Assembly (NCBI GenBank): GCA_036346405.1
Contig: CM070546.1
Coordinates: 93,556,955 to 93,620,954 of the forward strand
Reading direction: 5' to 3'
DNA length: 64,000 nt
Origin: Phyllostachys edulis
Lineage: Eukaryota > Streptophyta > Magnoliopsida > Poales > Poaceae
Every line of letters begins with the position of its first letter. Within the stretch, counting starts at the first letter, position 1. Below the pieces are notes generated by a model. It was not told the DNA's origin and searched no databases. It worked only from the letters and a program-made list of their open reading frames with translations. A program made the position numbers and the translations under genes. Shown here one piece after another: positions 32,211 to 43,309 of the stretch.

Positions 32211-33911
32211 AGGCAGCAGAGCTACGCGCATGGTCGAGCGCCATGGCGGGTTTGCCAACGACGAACGGCGTGATTAGCGGTGACGTTGAGCGGCGGAATG
32301 GAAAGAGGGAAGCAGGGCGAAGCTATGGTGGTGGTGACCGCGAAGGAGATGGTCGGGGGCGAAGAGTGGTGGAATGCCTCGGGCCTACGATGTACTTTGC
32401 GCAGGAGACATCTCCTCAGCTGAAGGAGTGGAGAATTGGCCCCAGTGAGTCTAGGCGATGCTAATGGACCATGCGCGCGGACCTAGGGTCACCGGAGGCG
32501 AGCCGGCGGCATGCAACCGCAGCGGCACCGTGAGTGGCTAAGGGGGAAATCGCACTAGCGACTCGCCCTGGGAAAATTGAGGTGCGCATGAGGATCAGTG
32601 ACTCACCACGACCACGAGGGTGCAGAAGATGAGGTCGGGAGGCTCTCGATTGGCTTGTTGACGGTGAACAGCAGCAGCGCAGAGGAGGCCCACGACGACA
32701 GTTCACCACAACGATGGAGGAGCTACCAGGTGTGTCACATTAGGTCACTGAGGTGCTAGAGATGGTGTAGGCGCAAGGAATCGGTCTGGGACTAACCAGG
32801 CTTCGAAGGAGAGCAAAAATGGTGGCGACGGACGTGAGAGAGGAAGATAGGGGTGAAGCTTGGATTTAGGGCGAGATGGTCTGCATTGAGTAAGAGGTTA
32901 CCACCAGTGGAGTGTGGAACACCTTATGACGTGATTGGCCTGGGCTCAGACTCACTAGAGCGACGGAAACATGTTGGCGAGCTCGTGTGCACGCCGGAGC
33001 TGAGGACGAAGGTGAATGCGATTGAGCTACGGGTCTCCCAGGGCTGCATTAAGAAAAGGAGAGGAATGAGTGATGCATGAGGATCAATATGGCGCGAGCA
33101 TCATTGGTGAGGAAGCTCACTAGAGCAGGAACGGTGTGGAGGCACGCTCACTGGTGTCAAGAACGACTCATCCGTTCCCGCGAAACCAAGGAGCTATGAG
33201 GCCTGGGTTAGCACAAAATGGAATGTAGGCGAGCTGAGGATTTTAGTGTGTGTGCTAGGGCTTAAATAGCTAGGATAAATGGCTGAGAAAAATGGTGAGA
33301 CACCGGTGGCAGCGCGAGAACTCGCCATGAATGGGGTGGCTAGCATGGGCGAAAGTTGGCGGAGGTGACAGGGTAGCTGGGCACAAAACTAAGGGCGGCG
33401 AGAGGAAATAGCTAGCGAGTGGCGGAGCAGGCGTGGGCGCACGAGGGCGAGGCGAGGTGGAAGACAAGCTCGGACTAGCGAGGCCCACTCGTCAACGAGA
33501 AGGCGAGCGCATGGCCTGGCGCGGGCTAGCGCTGGCGAAGGGATTTGGGCCATCTCAGATGCGGCTCAAGAGGTGAGCAGGAATTCAAAATAGCTTTTGA
33601 ATTTCCAAAATATGGTTGAGAGTTTGCTGAATTTTTGTACAAAGCAAATGGAGTCCACAATTTATGAACCTTTTTGTGAGGGCTCCTGACCCAGTATATT
33701 TGCTTATGTAAATTTTTTAGGATTTAATATGCTCTTTGATTTTCCCGAAAATTCTTACAATTTTTAGTTTTCATGTAAATGCATTATTACCTTTGATGAA
33801 AATTCACAAAATATGCTCCAATAATTTTTCCCTCTTCTAATTATGCCCAAAATTAATCTCCTATCTATTTTCATTCTATTTTCGCAAAATTGGGATTTTT
33901 GGGATGTCACA

Positions 33912-35652
33912 CGTCTCATCCCCGTTTCCGTCGTTATCTCGCCGGATTGGAGCCGTAAAGCTCTAGCGCTACCACAAGCTTCCCCGCTCTGATTGACTGT
34001 TGATGGTGAGTCTCCACTGCCTTTCACCCCATCACCGGGTTCACCTTGTCATGTTCTACGTGATGCTTCCTTCTCTGTCCCTGAGAACCCACCGCGTCGC
34101 TACCACCACCGCGAGCCGAGCCTTTCCGTTGCCTCAAGCCTCACTATCACCGCCATGGTCACTGTTGGTGGAAGCCATCCACATCACCATCTTCTTTGCA
34201 TCTCCTTTGCCCAGATCTGCACCTTCTTTCTGTTAATGCGCCGCTGTGGAGCCGCTGCCACCTTCTTCATCGACGCCGATGCCGTCACCTTGCCGCCTCG
34301 GTCCCCCTCCATCCATCCCGAGCCACCAGTGTGATCCCCATTCCTGCACCATACCCATGCTCACGGTGGTCTCCGACAAACATCGTCGAGTTGCTGTCGA
34401 CGTCGTGTGCCCGTGCTGCCACTGTCATTGCCACCGCAACAACTGTGCCGCCCCTACCGTGCTGCCATTACCTAGAGGACCCCCGTGTCGCCTCCATCCT
34501 GTTTTCCCCTCATCAGCTGCTCCCTCACCATCGTCCGCCACTGGTGCCACTTGCCTGAGCCGTCGGCACAGTTCCCCTATTTTTCAATCTCTCCCTCTCT
34601 TGCTCTCTTTGTCTATCTTGCAATCAGGTCCCTCCTGTCAGGCTCTAGGTGTTTTTCTTTAGTTTAATCTGAAGAGAATATCCTTGGAATATTCTACTCC
34701 CTCTAAATTTCTAGCAATTTTTCAATTCGATAAACTTCCAAGAACTTGTTCTCCTTTGTCTGAACTCCGATTCAACCCGTTCAAGTTCCTAAATTCATCT
34801 AAAATTGATTACTTTCTTCTAGAGTTAGTTTTTTTAGTTTTCTATTTTATTTGAATTTTTATTTATTTATTTGTGTATTGTTTGTTTTCTCTCTCTCGTT
34901 TAGACGATGATTTCCAAGGAGCAGGAGCATGAGTAGGAGTAGGATTTGAAGACTAAAGTGAAGTAACTGAGTAAGGCCAAGGCAAGTTATGGCCCTTTGA
35001 TCATATTGAACCTACGTTTTCAAATGTATATTGTTTTATATCAAATTGCATGCTACTTTTATATCAACTGCTTTTGGGAGTAGGTAATCACATATTTGTC
35101 ATTATGCCACGATCGATTATTTGAATACCTTCAATCCTTTGTCACCATCGGATGGTCATTACTAGTTGGACATGTTTGCATTATCAACATGGGTTATCAT
35201 AGAGGTGCTTAGTTATACGATGGGCTCATGTCACATGATCAAAAATGTTAATTGACTCAATGATATATGAAACTTGTGGTGTGATGCCATTGTTGTGCAA
35301 TTTGTGGTGGGATGCTCCTATTGTACAAGTTGTGGTGCGATGCCACTATTATAAAATTGAGTGCCATGATAGGGATTGTCATTGGTTTGGTTAAACAAAA
35401 TGGTTTTATTCTCAAGTGAGTGATCGTGTAGTAAAGGGGGTGCCATTCGCACATTGCGATAAGGTAGCCTCACCTGGGTGAATTGTTAAGGACTTAATGT
35501 TGTGCGCCATTGAATTGGGCCATATCGTACAATTACATGTCCAGTATGGGATGCATCTGGCTGATTAATTTGCAATGTCTCAATTTCGGTTCTGTTGTGG
35601 TGGTGTGACTTTCGTGATGGATGTATACTCCCATGGCACAAGAGGGGAGCCC
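33912..35652 (+). mobile_element. gypsy-type LTR fragment, plus orientation
   Basis: It starts at the outer edge of the minus-oriented LTR. A GC-rich Pro/His/Ser-coding stretch (33940-34670) is followed by an AT-rich part with AAGGCAAGTTATGGCCCTTTG (34979) and CAATCCTTTGTCACCATC (35129), landmarks shared with the other long LTRs here. It lacks a TGTAACATCCC start, so its 5' part was lost. It ends where the next LTR begins at 35653. Confidence 0.5.
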
Positions 35653-38600
35653 TGTAACATCCCAATTTTTTGAATTTTGAAACCTTTTGAGTAGTTTATC
35701 CCCTTGGAAAATTCATCAAATTTTATTTGAACTTAATCAAGCTTAAATGGACTTTTAAATATGAAAACCATTTAATGTGATTAATATGAACATCCATTAA
35801 TTCCAAAACTATTTTATTTGACTTCTCTGTGCTTGGAAATATTTTCTAGATCTTTTTGGAAATTTTTTGAGTTCTTTTGCTATTTTTTAGTTTGCCATTT
35901 TGATTTACTGGTATTTCTAAAATGCAAAACGTAACAAAAATGTCAGAATTTCCTTTGGGCCAAAACCCTAATCCTCAGCCCCTCTCCTGTTCATTCCAGC
36001 CCATTCCTACGCAGCCCATCTCTGTCAATCCCCGCTGGCCCGCACGCCTAGTCCCACATGCCAGCCTCCCACGCGCCGTGTGCGAGGCGGTTGCGCCTGA
36101 GCCACAGCCGCTGACGAGTGCGTCCCACCTGATCATTGTTCTTCGTCTCTGAATCGGGTGAGAATCGGACTCCTTCGTCGCGTGGGCCTTCCTCGACGTG
36201 CGCACTCCGGACTCTCCCAACTGCCCGTATATAAAGGGAGGGGAAGCCCTCGGTCTCCACACCCCAGCCGCGCCGTCACTGAGCCAAAACCCTAATCCTA
36301 GCTGCCGAAAATCACAAAAGAAGCAAGTTGCCGCCACAAGGTTCGACGAGCTTTTCCTTCGTCGTTAGTGAACCTCAACCTTCGCCATTGCCTCCATTGA
36401 GTTCGCAAGGCCAAGATCTACCTCGTCATCGCCTTTACTTTGCAGGAGCGTCACTGGAGCCCAAATTTCGTCAAGCCCGAACCCTAGCCTTCGCTTCAAC
36501 CTCACCACCGATCAACTCCGTCATCTCCTTGAACCAATGAGTACACCATCGAGTTCGCTATGAGCTTAGCTAGTCGTTGCGCACCTCCATGTTCACCGCC
36601 GATGCCACAATCGCGGGTGCCCTTAGAACTCGAGCGCCATGCACCTCACTGTCGTCCATGTCACCTGCCACCTTAGCCCTATGCTTGCATGTTGTCCTAG
36701 TTAGCACCACGTGGCAGTCGCGTCAGCACCCACGTGGCAATCCAGATGCAAAACCCGCACCTAAACCTAGTTGGATCTAGTTCACTGTGAGCCTAGTCAC
36801 TGTCATGTGAGTCCCACATGTTAGATCTACAGTGCCGTAGACCCATGAGCCATAGACCCGACAGCCAACTCCATGGACTTGGTCCATAGACCAGGGGCCC
36901 CACCTGTCAGCCACTGTCGTTGATTTTTTGGGTTTTCTTTTAATTCCAAAATTATGGCTAACATCAGGATGATGCAATAATTCAGAATTTCCTTTAGAAA
37001 GAAAATTTGGGAAATTAGAAACAATAATTTCTTTATCTTTTTCTTAGGTTTAAATCTTCCGAGAGCCCGTTCTTCCTCATACGAACTCCAATTGAGCCCA
37101 TCCAAATTTCTAAATTCATCTAAATTGAGCCCATTTAATTTTTGGAATTTGTTTTGTATTTATTTAGTTTTTGCTTTCGTTTGCGAGTAGACGTTGATAC
37201 TTCGGGTGTTTTCGAAGGAGGAGAGGTTGATCAAGCTCAGGACCAGTACCAAGACTTGTTCCAAGGCAAGTTGTACCTTTGACCTTGTTGAACCTATTTT
37301 TCCCAAATTATCTTGATTCAATTATTGCATTTTACTTTTAAGTATTTATTTAAATGTTTTGGGTTTAGTTATACACTATTTGATTATATCGACTTTGCCT
37401 ATTGTATTACCATGATCTTTTGTCACCCTAGCTTGGTTAATTTTTAGTTGTTATTATCATAGCACCAACGTGGGTTGGTTAGTTACGAATAGTTTGCTTA
37501 GCAATGCAACGGGTCATTTATATCATTTGAGTTGCAAATATAAACTTGACTAAGTGACTATGGAATTTGTGTAAAACTGTGTGCAGTATGTTACTACTTG
37601 TTCATGGCATGTGTTGCACTTAGCCAATAGGGTGAGAAAAGATTTAGATTGAGGCAAGTGGATGTAAATGTGTTATGGTGGAGCTTTGTGCGCTTGGGAA
37701 ATTATGAATGTGATAGTTGGTAGTCTCGCCTTGGTCAATTGAGGACTTTATGCGTCACTGAACTGCGCCACAACTATACGACCACATGCTTGATGGGACG
37801 GGCCTAACTTAGTAAGCTATGGAGTCTTGGTGTTGATTACTCAAGCAGATAGTTTAAGTTGTGTGCTAGGGTGGAGGTGTGTTTCCACCTGTGTGGCAAT
37901 TCACATTTATGAGCGGTCCGCTGTCTTTAGGTCCAACGGTGTGCAATGGGCTAACCACCTGTGTGGGGGTTGGTGCTAGTAGTAAGAATAATGGGAGTGT
38001 CAATTATTGAGATAAAGGTTCGGAAAGGTTTTTTTGTGACCAGCTCTAATCCAGCTGATTGCATCTTATGGGTAAAGTGTACTACCTCTGCAGAGTGTTA
38101 ATCAATCTATTTGAATAGCCGTGTCCATGGTTGTGGACATGCTCGGGGATTTCACATGAGGGGTAGATTTTCCTAAAGACAATTGGGAAGGGACAGCTGT
38201 GTGAGATAACTTGTGCAGCTGTGTGAAAGAAATTGATTAGGTTATGGAATCTTTGTGAAAATACTTGTTAAAATTATTATTGTTTATTTGTTTTGAATTA
38301 CGCCTTCAATCTATTATTTGTATTCAATTGCAAATGCTGCTTTATTGTAAAATAGCCACATAAGCTATTCCCTTTGGAATATGCCATCTTCTATAATTGC
38401 ATTCTATGGTACAACTTGTTGAGTATTCAGAGTACGCATTCCTGCTGCAATCATTCAGCTGAAGTGGAGGAATCGTTGCCTGCCTTCGAGGAGCTTTACG
38501 AGGATTGTGATCGTTAGGTCTTGATCCCAGTCAGTTGCCTGTGGCGAGTTGATGGGTATCCGCTGGAGTGGCTTTCGTTCCAATTCTGTTGTTGCAGAAA
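35653..38600 (+). mobile_element. gypsy-type long LTR (TGTAACATCCC start)
   Basis: It begins TGTAACATCCCAATTTTTTG at 35653. There follow an AT-rich head, a GC-rich centre (about 36000-36900), GGCAAGTTGTACCTTTGACC (37264), TTTTGTCACCCTAGC (37418), CCTCTGCAGAGTGTTAATC (38085) with ATAGCCGTG, and a tail with CAGTCAGTTGCC near 38528. The right end is not sharp because another copy of the same kind of LTR follows. No internal domain is directly attached. Confidence 0.6.
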
Positions 38601-40764
38601 ATTTAGTTTTTGGAGATTGATCCAAAACCTATTTATTTTTACAGTAGAAAAGGCTTTTAACTTTGAAAATTCATAACTATTTCTTCTGGACTCCAAATGA
38701 GATAAACCAAGTTATTTTGGTCTTATAATATTATCCTCTATTTATCTATCTAATCCTTTTCTCCACCACTACTTTGCAAATTTTTACCAAACAATTAAAT
38801 TAGGATGAATAGTGACCAAAGTGCAATTTTCTGGATTTTCTAGAAAACTGATTTTCAAACCGCCATAACTTTCACATACTAACTCCAAAATGACATAATT
38901 CTTTCACTTAAATTCATATAAAATTATCATCTAGCTACTGTAGAAATTTCATGCATTTTTGAGCCATTTGAATGTTATGGTATTTCTCGGTGTTTATTCG
39001 ATGTTGTTAATTCTTTAGAGTCCGAAGTGTTCGACGTAGACTCCTTCACCACCGAGAGTGAACAATTTTACTTCCAGTAAGGCAAGCATCATTTGAACTT
39101 TCTTTTTGCATCATATTGATCCCTGTTTTAATAAATTAGTGTTTGAAATGCAATGATATTGCTTGCATGCTATTTTTGTATAACATTATGTTCTGAGTAG
39201 TTAGATATGTCCTATACTTGTTGGTTATCCTTAATAATTCCCTTATTCATACGCTTAAGTTAGATGTTTGTGATGATATGAATTTTATGTGTCGGATGCT
39301 TAGCCATTGCGGGTCTAGTATACGCATTAGATCAATTGACGGGATTAGCTCATCAATTGTGGGAGACACATAACTTTTCTTATCTTTATTTTTATCCAGA
39401 TCTTTGTATTTGATTCTTGTGTTAAAAAATTTATTATTTAGTTGGTTTTTGGGTTTGGACAAGTGGTTGGTAGTGTGGACGCTGTTATGCATGAGACTCG
39501 AGTATGTGGTTGTCTTGTCCGGACCATTAAGGACCGAGCCATGGGCTATCATTCCAAGTAACTATCGTGCTATCACACACAGGATATGGGTACCGTTCGG
39601 TTAAGTAAGGGGAGGGTTTTATTGAGTTAAGTCCCAGGTGGTGTGAGGACATTTGTGTTCGATCGTTTGTTCATAGGACCCAATGCAATTTTCTATAATG
39701 TACATGGGAGCACTGTTTTTTGTTATTTACATTGCATCGGTGTTTCCAACACAACTTTCGAGCCCTCTTAGCGAGCGCTATTGGTCGTTTGTACTAAGTT
39801 GAGGTTCATCTCGCAAAGGGGATTTATCTTGATAGGGCTCTCTTGCTAAACAATACCGAATCTTGATTTCCCCGGCCGACATACCTAAAGAAGTGTGTCA
39901 TTATCCAGAGGCTTACGATCTAATCAAGTCATGTGGGTAAAGTAGTACACCTCTACAGAGTTAAATCTATTTGAATAGCCGTGTCCACGGTTATGGATAT
40001 CACTTGGTTTGGTATGCGTCATCGTTAGTCATGTAATTAAAATTTAACATGGTTACAACTTGGTTCGGCATGAATGGGATGTTCATGCATTTTAGTTTAT
40101 CAAAGTGGGCAACCACTTTGGTATTGATTGATCTATATATCTATGTCTTGTTGTTCTTCTCTTTACAAAATCAAATGTTTGCAAAATTGGCAATTTCAAA
40201 CTAGATGGTCTAGAAATAAGAATTGTTGTATTTTCTGCAAAACAAAGCCACTATTGCCATCCTTTGTTAACCTCTAGCATAAATAATTTTTTTACTTTGT
40301 GTAAGACTTATGAGTACATTTGTACTTAACATGGGTGCTGCAAATTCAGGTGAAGATGATTCTACGCCGAACGAGTTCGTTAGCGCCGATTTAGGCGACG
40401 CTAACGAATAGTGCTATTATTTAACTCCCAGTCGGTTGCCATGGGTTATGGGGCACAACATGCTGGACCTTTTGGTTTATTTACACTGCTTTCGCTGCTA
40501 CTTATTGTTCTTATTTGAATTTGGCCAATCGACCACTTGTAATAGTGTAGACTTAATTATTATGTTGTATGTCTTTTGGATTATCAATATATGAATGTTG
40601 TATGACTGTGATTGATGTTGAATGAGAGTATGAGCGTGTTGGTCGTTGATCTTGGGAGCCAACACGGTCTCATACTCACTGGAATTCATTTACTTGAGGC
40701 CTAGAGTTATTTCCATAAGATCAGGAAGGCCTCGGTCTTACGGAAATAACCCGGGGTCCTCACA
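38601..40764 (+). repeat. 5' LTR (partial) of the gypsy chromovirus
   Basis: The end of this LTR is well defined: it reads GGGGTCCTCACA at 40764, and a primer-binding-like TTTGGTATCATAG follows. Its last 450 bp match the other side of the element: 40310-40676 closely resembles 47484-47868 (for example GAGTTCGTTAGCGCCGATT and CAGTCGGTTGCCATGGGTTA). The landmark CTCTACAGAGTTAAATC with ATAGCCGTG is at 39951-39983. The upstream start is obscured by the preceding related LTR, so the full LTR length is unknown. Confidence 0.65.
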
Positions 40765-40985
40765 GCGTTTGGTATCATAGTCATACTGACTGTAGGTTAG
40801 AAATAGCACTGGCGTTAGTGTTAGCAAGCTTTTTGAGCAAAGTATTTTGAATTATCAAAATAATTTCAGAAAGTTAAGTTATGTATCTCTTTTATTCCTC
40901 ATCCATCTTAGAGTCATTTTCTTACCCTACTCTCATTTGGTTTTATAAACTCACTTTTCTCTTAGCTTGTCCCTCCTATCTTTAG

Positions 40986-41715
40986 ATGAATCGACAATAC
41001 CTCGTCAAGGAGAATCAAGCTGAAGATGTTGATGGATATCTGGTGTTACTCCGAGATATGATGTGGAGGGCCAATTTCACATACCAATCGACATACTCCA
41101 TCTACCGTCGAGACCGAGGACCAGGGATGGAAGAATACCTGGCTGTGGCCAACATCATCACCAGGCGCGTGACGGGAAGCATCCCATATGGTTTTTAGGC
41201 ACGTGGCACATCCGAAGCCACGGCATTGCAAGCAGTGGCTCATGTGGCCATGAGCCATCTTCGTCATGACCTGATGGAGTTAGCTCAAGCACCATATGAC
41301 CATTTTCCACAGCAAGTTCGTGGCGCAGAGGTGAACACCTTCGCTGAGATCCAGTATGGGGAAGATGCCCAAGTGAGGCGGTTGGCAAGATTGGTGCATA
41401 TCATGGACCAGATCCACCGTTGCTCCATGCACGAGCTATGGGAGACGTAGCGTCGTCTCATAGCGACCCAGGGGAACCTGCAGCTCATGTGTAACATGAG
41501 GCTCGTTGACCATAATGTGCTATATGGCGCAAATGAGGTCTCCCCATATACTTCCTCCACCACCAGAGTACCGTCTTCCTGAAGTGGAAGATCATAATAT
41601 TGGCATAGGGTCACCCTTGCGCCTCACTAATCTAGAGGACCCCGACGACACAGGATCACCCGGATATCATCTCCTAGATGAGTTCCCGGTGAATTTCAAC
41701 CGAGATAATATATAG
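40986..41715 (+). pseudogene. extra ORF upstream of gag (ORF0-like)
   Basis: The frame 40986-41196 reads MNRQYLVKENQAEDVDGYLV, a stop follows, and it continues as ATALQAVAHVAMSHLRHDLM to about 41450. After another frame change come LPPPPEYRLPEVEDHNI and DEFPVNFNRDNI (to 41715). It is not Gag: there is no zinc knuckle or capsid motif, and real Gag begins 360 bp later. Some rice gypsy elements with long LTRs are known to carry such an upstream ORF. Its function is unknown to me. Confidence 0.55.
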
Positions 41716-42078
41716 GGATGTTAGCGTAGTGAGCTCGCTGTTTGGAATTGTGTTCAGTGAGCATGTATCTTTAATTTCAGTTAATAGGCTAGTAGAGTTG
41801 AACTCTTTATGTGTTGTTGCAAGAACTTTTCGTTTCGAGCGATTGCCATTCACCTACGGGCTTATATGAATGTAATCATACCGAAAAACTATGATTTGCT
41901 TTAATGGATCTTATGCTGGCCTCTGTGCCTATGTATCTTTATTTGGTGTTACGTTTTTGTGCATTTTATGCCATGTTGCATGCTAGTTTAGGTTTATTCC
42001 CCTTGCTGTCCAGAAATTCGTTCGCACTTGTTCGAGCGTATCTCTTGTCTATTCTCTAACCATTCGTGTAACAACAGG

Positions 42079-43170
42079 ATGGCAGGACCCAGTACTCGAT
42101 CGAGGGCTCAACGAGAAAAGGGATCACCACCCCCGGGCACTCGCTTCGCTACTGTCGGAGAGCTTTATGCATGGGGAGAACATGATGAGCCTTCCCATTG
42201 TCAAAATCAGCAAGCCGGTCAGCAAGAAGAAGTGCTTCCCCCGCTGCACCCACAATGGCGGAAGTGATTGCTCAAATCGAAAGGAACCAGATGGACCAAA
42301 CCCGGATCCTTGAGGCCATTGCTCGCAACACCTTACCTGCTCTAGCGACATCTGGAGGAGCGGGAACTCAAAGGTCACATGGGGGACTTGCTGACTTTCA
42401 GCGTTCAAATCCCCCAACCTCTCAAGCACTGAAGATCCCTTGGAAGCGAAGGACTGGCTCCGTACCATTGAGAAGAAATTGGCGATTGCTCAATGCACCG
42501 GCATTGAGAAAGTCTTGTTCGCCAGCTATCAGCTGGAAGGAGCTGCAAGTGCGTGGTGGGATAACTTTTTTGCCATGCAGCCTGATGGAGACGTTCCATC
42601 ATGGAACGAATTTAAGGTAGCCTTCTAGGAGGCCCGCATCCCAGAAGGTATGATGACGATCAAGCAACAGCAGTTCCTCGCTCTCAAGCAAGGAAAGAAG
42701 AGTGTCACGGAGTACTTACATGAGTTTAACTTCTTAGCTCGTTATGCTCCAGACGACGTCTCCACCGACGTGCGTCGTCAGAGTCGTTTCATGAACGGCT
42801 TAACAGAGGACATGCAACTTGCTCTTGCCGTCCATGACTTCAAGAACTTTCAACATATGGTCAATAAGGCCATAGTGGTGGAGAAAAAAAGTAAAGCTTT
42901 GGATGAAGCTAGAAAGAGAAAAAGAGGCGCTCAAAATTCAGCAAGCGGCAATTTTCCGAGATCGCGCACCGGTCCGCCCCAAGTGCCCTGATTCCAAGCT
43001 CCAGTGCCACCGAGATCACCAACCTTTGTGCCAAGACCTCCCCAACCGTTTGGGCAGTGAAAGAATGGAGGAAGTCAGCCCCCAAACAGCGTCTACATCC
43101 GGCCAAGTGTCACATGCTTTCACTGTGGTCGCCCGGGACACTACGCGCATCAGTGCTTAGCAAAAGCACG
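42079..43170 (+). pseudogene. gypsy gag remnant
   Basis: It starts MAGPSTRSRAQREKGSPPPG. After a frame break come QIERNQMDQTRILEAIARNT, EAKDWLRTIEKKLAIAQCTG and a retrotransposon Gag core (AASAWWDNFF, 42540-42580). A TAG after FKVAF (42626) interrupts it. The frame continues with MTIKQQQFLALKQGKKSV, YLHEFNFLARYAPDDV and a basic region, then a TGA (42989) and a CCHC knuckle CFHCGRPGHYAHQC near 43118-43159. Confidence 0.8.
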
Positions 43171-43309
43171 TGGGATGCCGTGAGTCTATACCGGTCCAAC
43201 TCCAACTCCACCACCAGCTCCAGCGAGGCCTTCACCACCCTCGAGGGTAGCATCTACACTTCCTCAAGTCCCAGCATGTGGTCAGGTAAATCACGTCACT
43301 GCCAAGGAG

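Larger units (their letters stand above)
29910..33911 (-). mobile_element. Ty3/gypsy-type long LTR, minus orientation
   Basis: Read on the minus strand it starts TGTGACATCCCAAAAATCCC at 33911. It passes through a GC-rich centre (about 32200-33600), then CTCTGCAGAGTGTAAATC and ATAGCCGTG (30528-30494), and ends with a segment near 30010-29950 resembling the tail of the plus-strand LTR at about 38500. Shared landmarks place it in the same LTR family. At 4 kb it is longer than its relatives and may contain insertions. No internal domain is attached. Confidence 0.55.

Noticed and set aside
32174..32464. ORF starting with Arg-Glu repeats
   Set aside because: It is a translated (GA)n microsatellite running into LTR sequence; no homology.
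40771..40785. tRNA gene suggested by TGGTATCA-like sequence
   Set aside because: This and similar sites (5081, 5280, 24622, 60170) are retrotransposon primer-binding sites complementary to a tRNA 3' end, not tRNA genes.
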